In this document: piece after piece, positions 12,020 through 22,499 of the stretch
Numbering within the stretch: position 1 is the stretch's first letter
How the letters are laid out: each line of letters begins with the position of its first letter
DNA from: Thuidium tamariscinum
Lineage: Eukaryota > Streptophyta > Bryopsida > Hypnales > Thuidiaceae
Reading direction: 5' to 3'
Assembly: GCA_947034885.2 (NCBI GenBank)
Contig: OX344754.2
Location: 26,409,369 to 26,473,368, forward strand
Length of the DNA: 64,000 bases
Notes under the pieces: generated by a model
The model's database searches: none
The model's input: only the letters and a program-made list of their open reading frames with translations
Told to the model about the DNA's origin: nothing
Translations under genes and position numbers: made by a program

Positions 12020-12840
12020 GGACATTCTAGCTCTGACTTGTGTTTGAGTCTGTCTTGGTGTGTTTGTTGAAGCGTTGAGAGGCAAGAGGGACGGGTGAGG
12101 AGGAATCCGGATTCTAAGGCACTTGAAATCCGAACTGAGTGACCAACTTCCAAGAGTTAAGATCTTGAATCGTGAGTTTGAGCGTGGAGCCTTTAATTCA
12201 CCGGAACGATGATCCGGTGTGAGTCCAGGAGTGACAAGGAGGAGGTTCCGGAACCGCAGGGGCGGATCCGTGCGGAGTTAAGCAGCTGCCAGAGGAAAGT
12301 TCTGTCCATCGGAAGGTCTGCCATCCATTGAGTCGATCCGAAGAACTAGGAAAATACGTCCTTTCGGGTCTAGAGGTTTTCGAATCTGTCGTTGTAGTAA
12401 GGGCAAGTGAAGTAGTCCTGAGTGACCTGCTAACCGGATTGGCCTAGAGCTATCCGGGAAGTTGTGAGGATCCGGATTCGGCCCTAATATAACACCGGAT
12501 ATATTTTGATGTTTTCGTGTGTTTTGTTTGAGAGGAGAGAGCGTGAGGTTTACGAGTGGTAAGTCCCTACCCCTCTAAAGATCAAGAGAGGACTCCCTGA
12601 GGGTAAAACAGGGGTATCAAAAACCGATTATTGAGTGACGGAACCGGATTCCGAATTGAGACAGATCCGGGTGAAGGTGAAATCCGGATCTGAGGAAGGA
12701 ATCCGGTCATAGTTGAGAGACGGATTCGGAAAGAAAAGACGGATCCAGAAAAAGAGTTCGGAAGACAAGTTGGTATTCCGGATTAAGAGTAGTAACTTGG
12801 GGTGTTTTGATCCGAGAAACCTAGAAACCGGAAAACGCAA
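12020..12840. repeat. CCGGAT-rich downstream region of the LTR-type element
   Basis: Non-coding sequence with many CCGGAT, GATCCGG and GACGGATTCGG copies on both strands. It would be the 3' LTR region by position, but I could not align it to the 5' part by eye. Confidence 0.45.
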
Positions 12841-12959
12841 CTATTAGTAACGTCTGGAATCTCCAAGGACGATATTCCGTGTCATATTATCACGTTTGGG
12901 TGTGATAAAGGTGCTTTCTGCTAGACTGCACGTACGACAGGAAGTGCCAAGGTTTAGGG

Positions 12960-15740
12960 GACTTTCATCTGTGTTGACGTCATAGTGTTCATGTAGTCAT
13001 TTAATCCGACTACGCTTTACTTTTTCATGACTAAGAAATGACTGAAGGGTCTATGGAACCACTCAATGGGATTTTTTTTGCAAAAGCGGGCAGGGCAGCA
13101 TGTTGACGTGGAATGCAGTCGTAGTATTGCTACTAGGATGCGACTGTGAATGACTTGGGAATTACTAAGAAATTACTTCAAAGATGTTCTCTATACTTTT
13201 TGTGGATTCTAAGCTTTTCAAGGTCTGCTTGCTCCTTCTTGCTGACGTAGACATAAGTTACTGTAGAATGACTGCCATGTGACTGTCTAAGTGAAAGAAG
13301 AGCAAGCATTTCAGTTGGTCGAGGCAGCACTTTAGGAAAAATTTTAAAGCATGTACAGATGTACACGAAGAACATACACTAATGTACGTTGTACATCTCA
13401 CGAGACTTCCTGTATAACATACATTACAGTATTAGTTGAAGTCTTCTTGTAAAGCACATGGAGGAGCTTCAACGCTATGGCGGAATTCCATTAGGCCGCG
13501 TCCCATACAGGCTTCTGTCTTCAGTAATATATTGTGATGCAACTCCTGACCTCCTACGTATTCACAGTTGCTACCTGAGTTTCCTCCTTCTATACATTTT
13601 CTAGTCAAGGGCGACTCCACTGAATCTTAAGAATGACTGGTACACTACTATAGTACAACTAAGGAATGACTTCCCATGACTTCTAGGCAACACATGTTTG
13701 AATGCGCAAATACTCCCACAAATGCTGAGATTTGGTCAAGAAACTGAATACAGAAGAAATGTTATTTCGTCTTCAGGTTATACAAACACCTCATGCATGA
13801 TAGAGTGTTGCAAACACTACGCCACTGAAGCTGTACTTAAGCCAAACCAATGTAATACTTTGGTCCTAATACTCCCCATGAGCTTTAGAACAAGTTCTCT
13901 TGCTCAGTCAACTCCATGGCTCCAACTAGATTAACCACCTCTTCAGGATCAGGAAAGCTATTAGGTGCTCTCAAGCTTGGAGTCTCACTTCTTGTAGAGA
14001 TGAATGCGTCTATTGTGTCCAAAACTTCACGTCTTGCTCGAGCCTCTTTTTGCAACACTACTTTTCAACCAAGTCTACTCACAACATCTGAAAAGAATAC
14101 TTGTGTTGCTTGGCTTGGGAATATGAAGGGCTCAGATGGGCGAGGTAGCTTGTGCCGAAAGTTCACCACAAGGAATCCAGACTCATCCCATGTATATGTT
14201 GGATTCCCTTGACTGTCTTGGGGTTTCACCCACTCACAACATAATAGAATGATACGCATGCTCAATGTACCATAATCTAGCTCCAACACATCTTTCAAAA
14301 TTCCTACATAGTTCGCAGTCGATTCATCTCCATTCTCTGAGTGCTCCTGAAAAACGGAGCTATTCCATTGTTGTAGGTCAACAGGTGGGTTGTTTGGTTG
14401 TCTTCTACTCGAAACTGATTACCAAATGCAAGGACTCGTCCGTACCGAGTGGCCCTTAGCGATGGCTTCTTGTTTAGTAAAAAGCAATCCATCTCAATCA
14501 ATTGGATTCCTCAAGTCCATGTTTGCATTTTGCATTGTCTGTTGAATCCAATCAGAGAGTGCTAAGGTGTTTGGATTTTGGTCTAATTCATTCCTCCACT
14601 TCCTATACACGAAAAGTCAATTAATATTATGAGTTGCTGGCGGGAAAGGACATGCACATTAGAAGGCAAGTACAATGGTCACAATGCAGTCGTTGGAACG
14701 ACCATGACTACATCCCCTTCTATGACTATAAAATCACTTCAATAAGTCACGTTCAAGTCATTCTTTAGTTTTAGGTGTTATAACTACTCCTATATGACTT
14801 GAACACGACTTTGGCGCTACTGTAGGGCCATCAATTCCTGCATTTTATATACCCCAAATGGTTTGTCTTGCCTTCTACTATCCCAATCCTATAAAGAGCT
14901 TCTCATTTCATCTCTGGATACTCACACACTAAGTGCTTTAAGAAGCCATGTGATACATGTATCAAATATGATGTATGTTGTATAGTGTATTGTATGATTT
15001 TTTATTATGTATGGCATATTGTGTATGGTGTATAATTATGTATGGCATATTGTATATGGTAAATCATTGTAATACTTTGAATGTGCTTATATGTAACTTT
15101 AGAATGACTATAAAATGACTTCCCACATGTCAATCCATTTACAAAATGCAAAAACTCCATCATGACTAAAAAAACATTTCTTTAAATGTACTGACATGTC
15201 AGACTAGTCAAATTACTCATTGACATTATCACAACTGCACAATGACTTCAAAACGACTCTGTAAATGTACTGACATGTCAGACTAGTCAGACTGTTCACT
15301 GACATTATCGCAACTGCACAGTGACTTCAAAATGACTCTGAGATGGCAATCCACGTCAGCTTCTTAATAACTGAGTCGCGACTTCAAAATGACTTAAAAA
15401 CCGTTGACGTGGTCGTCCACATCAGCAGGTCTATGACTCAGACCTGACTCGTCCGTGACTGTGGATGACTCTGACGTGGACGCCTAAGTCCCAAAATTTT
15501 CAAGGAAATGGGCAGATGCCCAACTTTTCCATGGAAATTGCCCCAAACCGTCCCTTGCCACGTGGACCCTGTCAAGATTTCTTCATCCAAGTCTGAAGTA
15601 GATGGTGCTAATACAAACGCAGTCATATAAAGAATGACTTGTCCACAATGACTCAGAGCCTGGAGTCACTGTCAAGTCATTTTTCGGATAAATGACTCCC
15701 TAGCAGTCATATACTGAAGTCATATATACCCCCCATTTCT
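12960..15740. repeat. right subterminal AATGACT repeats of the CACTA element
   Basis: Dozens of AATGACT, ATGACTT and AGTCATT copies are spread on both strands. They are densest at 15100-15740, where a block of about 110 bp (near 15184-15340) is also duplicated. They match the left subterminal repeats and are probable accessory-protein sites. Confidence 0.7.
13900..14640 (-). pseudogene. CACTA TNP2-associated gene remnant (DUF4216-like)
   Basis: On the minus strand the segment NYVGILKDVLELDYG, then CEWV, then DESGFLVVNF and PFIFPSQATQVFF, matches the DUF4216 region found at the C-terminal side of TNP2 transposases of plant CACTA elements. Downstream comes VVLQKEARARREVLD, typical of the end of this protein. 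An in-frame TGA at 14065-14067 replaces an expected Trp (TGG to TGA). TTTTTCAG just upstream of the first block (near 14350) could be a splice acceptor. The catalytic TNP2 domain is missing, so the element is non-autonomous. Confidence 0.75.
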
Positions 15741-15747
15741 TGTAGTG

Positions 15748-16635
15748 TTAGCTGAAGTATTGCGTCCGCACATTCAGAAGAAGAATACGAGGTATAGATA
15801 TGCTGTGTCCGTTGTAGTGCGAGTGGCTTGCACTCTCTTCAAATTGATGCATGGGGCGAATTTGACGATCTGTAGTGAAATGTTTGCTGTCGGTCGAAGC
15901 ACTGTTTCAAAAATGCTGCATGAAGTTGTGCACTCAATCAATGACTGCTTCCGCCACGAAATCTCATGGCCAATTGGAGAGAGAGTAGCGGACACTCAGG
16001 AGAAATTCCGTGCTATGTGCGCCTTGCTTGGCATTGTCAGTGCCATCGACGCAACTCACTTCGACATTGCTAAGCCCCAGTTCTCACCTGCTGATTACTT
16101 CTACTACAAGAGCGGAGGCTACAGTATGATTTGTCAGGCTGTAGTAGACAGTGAGAAAAGGTTTCTGGACTTGTATGTGGGTATGCCCAGATCTGCTCAC
16201 GACAGTCGCGTTCTGCGTAGATCCTGTCTGTACCATCAAGCTAATGCTGGCTCCCTCTTAGATGAAGCGGATGCTGTTGATGGTTTCAGCCCTTTTATGA
16301 TAGCTGACTCTGCGTATCCCTTACTACCGTGGCTCATGGTGCCGCACCAACGAGGTCCGCAACTGTCAATGGCTGAGACTCTGTTCAATCGGAAACTGAG
16401 AAAAGGCCGTGCTGTGGTCGAGAATGCCTTCGCCATCCTAAAGCACACTTTTCGAGAATTGCTAGGGAAATCGGAGTTGGATGTCCGCTTCCTTCCAGAT
16501 GTGGTTGTTTACTGTGCGCTGCTTCACAATGTCTTACTGCGGCAGTCCCATGAAGACGTCGAAGACCTTCTCCGTGTGCTGCAGACCGAGGGCCTCCAAG
16601 AAGATGAGCCGCAAGGAAGCCCGAGGCAGCCCTGA
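15748..16635 (+). pseudogene. PIF/Harbinger transposase, catalytic part
   Basis: This frame continues the N-terminal piece at 8594 once the CACTA element is removed; together they give about 415 residues, the usual size. It has a helix-turn-helix (ICSEMFAVGRSTVSKML). The DDE triad is visible: Asp in AIDATHF (codon at 16048), Asp in IADSAYPLLPWLM (16306) and Glu in VVENAFAILK (16420). The block KSGGYSMICQAVVDS and the end LPDVVVYCALLHNVLL are family hallmarks (DDE_Tnp_4). The catalytic residues are intact but the gene is split and has a stop in the N-terminal part. Confidence 0.93.
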
Positions 16636-16950
16636 CGACTGGCGGCAGCTGAAGACGGCACCAACCCTGGAGTGCAGAAGCGTCAGAATTTGGGTCTGTA
16701 CTTGACTTTGCGATGTCGGAATTATGCTTCGTGATTTCGGTAGAGATTCACCAAAACTTGTGGGACACAAAACATGGCAGGTGAGCGCTCTGTAATTTTG
16801 TATATAATGAGTGTGCTCTGCATGTCAAAATAGTACTGCTTTTATTCACAGACTCATAACACTGTACAGAGAGAAGGTTGACTGACACTTCCTGGACTTG
16901 AGGAGGTATGCCCTCCCCCATATGGACAATAGAATTAGAAGTTCAAAATT
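16636..16950. other. Harbinger 3' untranslated region
   Basis: No open frame of note between the transposase stop and the convergent partner remnant. Confidence 0.4.
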
Positions 16951-16953
16951 GTC

Positions 16954-17474
16954 CTATTCATGGTCTCCGTAGTCCAAAATGACAAAATGACATGCAGTGA
17001 GTATGGTATGCACGTCCTGCACTATACATGACAGTCCGCTAACTATGTAGAGCAACAAAGATGCAGCACTATCAACGATGCCGCATACGTGATTCAAACT
17101 CTGTACAGCACGTGCTTGGAGAGCGGACTCCACCGTAGAATTTGGAATGCCGCCTCGGGGGCGTGTAGTGCACATGCACAGCGGATGTGAAGCTCTAGCG
17201 CTGGCAGGCGTCACATGTGCGAGGTGGTGTCCTCTGCACGCCCCTGACGTGCTCCTTCCTCCTCTTCACTCGGCGACTCCTCTGAACCGTCTGAGGGATT
17301 ACGTGTGCCCCGTCCTGCTGGTGCGCTCGAAGTGCCGTGGCCATTGTGAGCTGGAGGATGAGCGGCTCTGAAGGCGGTCGTTGGAATGTGAGCAGGTATG
17401 TGCACCGTGCCTCTGAAAGGGCCAGCGAGTCCCCCGGCGAGGACTATTGTCAACTCCGTCAAGCATGTGACCAT
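16954..17474 (-). pseudogene. probable Harbinger partner (Myb/SANT-like) gene, C-terminal remnant
   Basis: Two overlapping minus-strand frames, offset by a frameshift near 17212, encode a Ser/Glu-rich stretch (SDGSEESPSEEEE). A helical hydrophobic tail follows (ALQARAVQSLNHV...). Harbinger elements carry a second gene for a Myb-like DNA-binding protein, and its C-terminal half has this character; a better preserved copy lies at 60842-63144. The N-terminal part is absent, cut off where another repeat starts at 17544. This is assigned by position and composition, not by a domain. Confidence 0.35.
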
Positions 17475-17543
17475 CTCCGCTTACTTCGAAACTGAGAGCT
17501 GAGCGACGGCGTTTGCAGAGGCAGCGCTGTCCTGGAGGTGCTC

Positions 17544-17697
17544 AGGGTTGTTCTGCTAGACATTGCGACGTCACGAAACGTCCAGTAGACCCTCCGCGAC
17601 GTCCATAAAAGTCAAATTTACCTTTGACTTTTTAAAAATTACCACGTGGAAAATAATGCCACCTGGATGCCCGCGTGGCAAAATTTAGGGCGCATGC
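17544..17697 (+). repeat. conserved outer module with paired W-boxes, copy 1
   Basis: It begins AGGGTTGTTCT, like the termini of the 9.8-kb element (AGGGTTTTCT). It contains GCGACGTCA and GCGACGTCC, then AGTCAAA...CCTTTGACT (two inverted TTGAC W-box cores), then TGCCACCTGGATGCC and GGGCGCATGCGGGT. The same order recurs at 32690-32860 and, inverted and more diverged, at 42290-42470. W-boxes bind WRKY factors and TGACG bind TGA bZIP factors; activity here is inferred. Confidence 0.7.
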
Positions 17698-17960
17698 GGG
17701 TATAGCGATCAGAGCGACTGCAGCTAGGGCGACCGCGGGTCAGGGCGACTGCGGATAGCGGTTTACCGTGGGGGCGACCGCGCTAGGGGCGATTGCAGGA
17801 TTAGGCGACCGCGGCTCACCCAAAGTCGCCCCATCCACAGCCGCTGTCGCCCTACACGGACCCGCGGTCGCCCCCTCCAATACGCGGTCGCCCTAACCCG
17901 CAATCGCATGTAGCTGTAGTCGCCCTAGCGCCACCCATGGTCGCCTCTGATTCGCACGCG
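17697..17960 (+). promoter_or_regulatory. GCGACCGCGG array upstream of the 18.15-kb gene
   Basis: The first half carries the motif as GGGCGACCGCGGGT (to about 17815) and the second half as its reverse complement, ACCCGCGGTCGCCC (17820-17960). The array is therefore a large imperfect palindrome. Variants differ mostly at CpG (CGACTGCGG, CGATTGCAG). It ends 27 bp before a TATA box. It is placed like a promoter-proximal enhancer. Confidence 0.75.
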
Positions 17961-17986
17961 CCCTGGATTTTACCCGTACTCGCCCC

Positions 17987-17993
17987 TATAAAG
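17987..17993 (+). promoter_or_regulatory. TATA box, 18.15-kb gene
   Basis: TATAAAG set in CGCCCC...GCCGTG, 157 bp upstream of the ATG and directly after the GC-rich array. Confidence 0.65.
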
Positions 17994-18149
17994 CCGTGCT
18001 CGCACAAGTCATTGATACATTCATTCTCCATCGAGGCTCTTTGTCTTGCATCCTTCATTGGCTGCATGCATTAACTTCGGGTTGAATAATTACATCTTTC
18101 TTCATTCATCCACGTTTCCTTATTGGTGTTTTGAACACCAACTTATCTC

Positions 18150-20624
18150 ATGGCTACAGAGCAGACCCCGGAGGTGCCCCCCGTTGTTCCACGCAATGCA
18201 CGAATCACTTATGCTGCGAGGAAGTCTATACTAGACAAAAATCGGAAGCGCAGGGGCAATACTCATCGCAAGCGATTACACGTGTTGAACAATCCTGATC
18301 ACCCTGCATTTAAAGGCTGGAGCGAGGAGGAGGAACCTTGGTCAATTCAAATCTGCGAAGACTACATTGAATGGTGTCACATTGGGAAATTGTTTCCGGC
18401 ATGGCGCCATCATCACAATCGGCATACAAACAAGGCGAACTTGAAATATTGTGAAAATCCAGCTTTTGTTAAAAGGTGCATCGAAATTTGGCAAGTCCTC
18501 TACAACACTCCTTTTGTAGAAAGGAATGAAGTCACGCTTTCCATTGCTCGAGGAGCGTATGCTGAGGTGGTTTTAAAAAAAGAAGTGGATTGGTCTACCA
18601 TCAAGGAAAGTATGTATGTTTCACCTCCAGAGATTGGATCAATACCAAGAGGAGTCTTGAAGTTTCCGGAGGGTGGACTTGGACCAATTCGAAAAGATCT
18701 TTTCGATAAGAGTGTCATCGAAGTTATCACATCGGAATCTGAAGAAGATAGTGATTCCGATGGCACACATGCTCCAAAGCCAAGACGGGTTGCTCCACAA
18801 ATTGCCCCTGTACCAGTAATTCAAGATCCAGTTGTCAGAGGAGCTTCATCATCACGAGGACGGAAACCTAGACGCCTCTCGAAGGTTCCACGCTCGCCGA
18901 ATCAAATCGGACTTGGATCGACCTCAGCAACAGTTCGCAGTCCATCATTACCACTGCAAAATGCGACCAATGTCTTCGACTTCGAACCGAATGATGAAAC
19001 GCTTGTGGATGCGAGCGTTCCTGTTCTTTTAGCTCAAGGGGATTCAACCACGGCTCTCAATAAGGCTCTTGACCTCTTGAAGACCAAAGACACGACAATT
19101 GCTTCACTCCAATCTGATGTGAAGAAATTGCAATCAAATTTGGATCAGAAGAATGCTCTCATCTCAGAACAAGCCAAAGAACTTCAACGCCTTCGACAAA
19201 AACAACATGAAACGATTACTTTGTCAGATATGGACGAAGGTTTCATTGAACATGATCCCCATCATTTGGAGAGGGTCGTGGAAGACCTCACTAGCAGTCT
19301 CATTCAGTATACTTCTCCTGGCAAGCGTGTCAAACGTTCTTCAGTATTGCCAACTACGATTTTCCCTACCGTCACGGAAGATGCTATCGTGGGGGCAGAT
19401 GGTGTTCACGAGACTCAAGATTCACTTTCATTTCCTTCACTTCCACTCCCTGTACCGGTACCATCTCCGAAGAAACTAGGCCTTCGAGAGGAAAACAAGA
19501 TGCTTCGTGCACGATTGAATGAGTTCGCAGCAACATACTATCACTGGAAGGTTGCGTGCATTCTCTTCGTGGACAGATCACAGCAAGTTGCGAAGGAGTT
19601 GGACAAAATTTCAAAGAACTTCGTCGCAAATGCCCCTAAACGTGAGAATGGACTCACATCGTGGGCATTTATGGAGGACATGTTTCCTGAGAATATGCCT
19701 ATGTTGAACACCCCTAGAAATGAAGGAATCAATTGGACACAACTTGGTTGGGACCACAAAAACCAGATGTCGTGCCATGTAGATGAGAAACAACGACAAC
19801 TTCTGTGGTCGAAGCCAGCAACTTTTGTTTTGGACCATACAAAATGTCCTATATGTCAAGAATCCTTCGGCCCTGAAGGAGGATGGGCACTTGGATCATG
19901 CGTGCACGTATACCATCCTCAATATCTAATTACACAATGCCTCATACGGAGACGTTGTGTTATTTGTTCAGCCCCATTCCATGATCGTTTATACGCCTTG
20001 TTCAACTTGATGACATATATGCCGCCCTCTTGGGAACACACAGGTGACACAACTCCGGAGACCAGATTATGGGGCCGAGACTTGATTTGGAGTTGGCGAC
20101 AAGGCCAACATGATCAAGAAAAGGGCACAGATAGTTCTCAATTGAATTGGAAAACTGACCCAGAAAAGATCGTGCAAGTTGCATCCAAGCTCATGGAAAA
20201 CGGTCCACAGAACGAGGGACGGAGGGCATTTTTTTTCCAATGCCTTGGTGGATTTTTCAATAAACAATCACAAAGCTTCATGTAGGGACGTCATCCGGAA
20301 TGTCACCGTTGGGATTTTGAAGGAAAAAGAGTGTGCGACCAGACTGCAAATGCCTCTGAAGAAGATCTTACTAGTATGGCATTGCTGGACTCTACATATG
20401 GGCCCTACTACACAAGTCAAACAATTGACTATTTGTTGGAGAAACACTCTCCACAGACCATGAGGACCCTCCAAGCCTTGAAGGATTCCAACGTCTTAGA
20501 ATCCATTCTAAATGCAAATGGACCAGCTTCACGCACTCGCGCCAAGCATAAACTTGTGGTTGGAGAATCATCCAACCACGAGCGTGGTGAATCAAGCAAT
20601 GCACATGAAGACCCAAATGTTTAG
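18150..20624 (+). pseudogene. WCH-family protein with coiled coil and RING-like domain
   Basis: The intronless frame of 825 codons starts at ATG 18150 and is interrupted once, by TAG at 20283-20285; the same frame then continues 113 codons. Residues 1-50 are basic. Residues ~55-155 hold the shared WCH block (W..E..PW, YIEWCHIGKLFP, WRHH, KANLKYC, CIEIW, YAEVVLKKEVDWST). The middle is Ser/Pro-rich and acidic, with a coiled coil at ~300-350. A RING-like domain lies at 566-606 (CPIC...CVHVYH...CVIC). The sixth zinc ligand, expected two residues after YH, is Tyr 592 (TGT to TAT), so zinc binding is doubtful. Close relatives are at 22500 (minus) and 53400. A RING would suggest ubiquitin ligase activity; otherwise the function is unknown. 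Confidence 0.7.
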
Positions 20625-22499
20625 GGTTTAAGATGCTAACTATGGTTCTATAGCTAGCCTCGTAATCATCTAGGTCACTTGTGACTTTTCGTCATACTAT
20701 ATATATAAAAGAAGGCTCTTAGAGTCTTCTTATACGATAATACGATGGAACTTCATCACTATTTGCATTGTGAAGTATTAGCCTATTTGTTATTGTTATA
20801 GTTTTATTTGATGGATTCTAGTAGGTTTTCTTCATTAATTGTTATTTCATAACAATTTTGTGTTACCTTTTTTTTAATATATACTTTTTTTTCGGCTTTA
20901 CCTTACTGTGTAGAAATTCTATTGTTTGCACTTGTCTAAATAGTGAATGGCTTCATTTCTATAAATACAAATTGAATCTTTGTATTAAGGAAATTGATTT
21001 GTTTTTTATTCTTGTTTTATAACAAAATACTCTTTCATGTTGGATCATTGAAAGGAGTAGCCTACGTCGATTTTATTTTTGAATGAAAGAAAGGTACTTC
21101 GTTCATTAAATCCTATACAAGAAGACCGCATTTTTTTATTCTAATAATTTATATGATAAATATTGAAAAATGAACAATGAGAGAAGTTGAAGGTTCAAAT
21201 TTTTTTTAACATACATACTTTTATGGAATAGTATAGACTAAATATGTCTTTTGAATTTTGTTTTTCCATAATTCATTGTTCATTGACATATTAGAGAAAA
21301 ATTAATTTTCCTAATTTTATGTTATTTGAAAACCATAGGCAAATGTATCTGTAAACCAAGGATTGTACAAATATAGATTCATTTTTCAAAAAATCACGTA
21401 TTATTTGAATTCTCTAAAAAGTTTAGAATCCATGTTATAATTAGAAACCATATAATTTGAAACCAAATCAACACACTTCGGACATCCATTAGGTATAATA
21501 AATGAATTTTTGAAGGAAATTTCTAAACCAATAAAAGGTTTGAATTGAAGTTCAATTAAATGTCCAAAAATTGATTTGACATTTGGATCTTTATTTCAAA
21601 ATTTATGGATAAAAAGGAGAAATAATGTTGAAGTTTTTGGTAATTTTTGGGCCTTTGAAGCCTTCTATGATTTTTGCACATTACTTTTGATTAGAATCTT
21701 GAAATCTCAATTCTCATATGGATTTTTGGAAAAAATAAGTGAACTTTGTCACACAAATTTTTTTAGAAAGTTATCTTTTTATCAATGTTAATTTACTATG
21801 CCAAAAAGATTATCAAAGTTTGCTAAAAAATATCATAATTTTTTTATTATTACCACAATTGGAAATTTCGAATGTACTAATTTATTTTTCTTAAAACTCC
21901 ACTTTCGTTCCACCATAAAAACATGAAGTATTTCTTCTATCAAATGAATGTAATTAGTATTTTGTATTCTCTATTTATAGGGATTGCATCTCGGAAAACT
22001 TTATTTCGAACTTTCGATGGCCATATCTTTCAATTTGTGCAGTCAAACTTCCTAAACATTTCACCACATGATCTTAGACAAGTAAAGTACAAGATCCTAC
22101 GGTTGGATATTATGAAAAAAAAATTCTTCTTTTGGATGAATGCAACACAAATGGCACCACAAAGTAATTTTTGGAAAAATTTGACATTCCTCCTTTAGAA
22201 GTTAATCATTATGTGTTCTTTTCTATAAATTAACATTTGTCATTACAATGTCCTAAACAACAAAAAATAGTTGATTTTATATTGATTTGGGTAGGGTTTT
22301 CAATTGGTGGAACAATTATTCAAGTGGTTATGTCCTAAACTATCATAATACTATTTCACATCTTCAATAAAATATCCTCACGACTTGCACATTTTTCCCG
22401 AAAATTGCTTTTTACATTAATTACAAAAAAATTACATCCTAGAATAAGATCCACTTGTCCAAAACGCAAAATCAAAGTACAACCCTATAATACTTCACT
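20625..22499. other. AT-rich spacer between two convergent WCH genes
   Basis: Very AT-rich sequence with short runs and no supported gene. Small plus-strand frames at 21576-21791 and 21923-22198 have no recognisable features. A TATATATATAAA run at 20700 is probably low complexity. Confidence 0.5.

Larger units (their letters stand above)
9134..12939 (+). mobile_element. LTR-retrotransposon-like element with gag-like gene only
   Basis: The element begins TGTCGCAGCCCG and ends TACGACA, giving TG...CA termini with a 5-bp inverted repeat. It is flanked by GGAAG on both sides (9129-9133 and 12940-12944), the 5-bp duplication expected for LTR elements. Its composition (CCGGAT/ATCCGG everywhere) changes exactly at these limits. 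It has one gag-like frame and no protease, reverse transcriptase or integrase. I could not align two LTRs by eye, so it may be a strongly diverged or deleted non-autonomous form. Confidence 0.7.
8957..15747 (-). mobile_element. CACTA (En/Spm-type) DNA transposon
   Basis: The left end is CACTATAAGAAATGGGGGGT. The right end, read inward, is CACTACAAGAAATGGGGGGT and continues TATATATGACT, giving about 30 bp of terminal repeat with one mismatch. The target duplication is TTA (8954-8956 and 15748-15750), three bp as expected for CACTA. AATGACT/AGTCATT motifs are scattered through both subterminal regions. A degraded TNP2-associated gene is on the minus strand near 14 kb. A 3.8-kb LTR-type element sits inside. 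Removing the element restores the reading frame of the Harbinger transposase. Confidence 0.93.
7666..17543 (+). mobile_element. PIF/Harbinger element, interrupted by nested elements
   Basis: GC content rises abruptly after a TTA followed by GGGTATGTTCCCACT, which I take as the possible left end (TTA is the usual Harbinger target). Inside are a DDE transposase gene on the plus strand, split by a CACTA insertion, and a degraded partner gene on the minus strand, convergent with it. No matching right terminus is visible. The sequence gives way at 17544 to the GC-rich module of another repeat, so the right end is probably lost. The left boundary is an inference. Confidence 0.6.
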
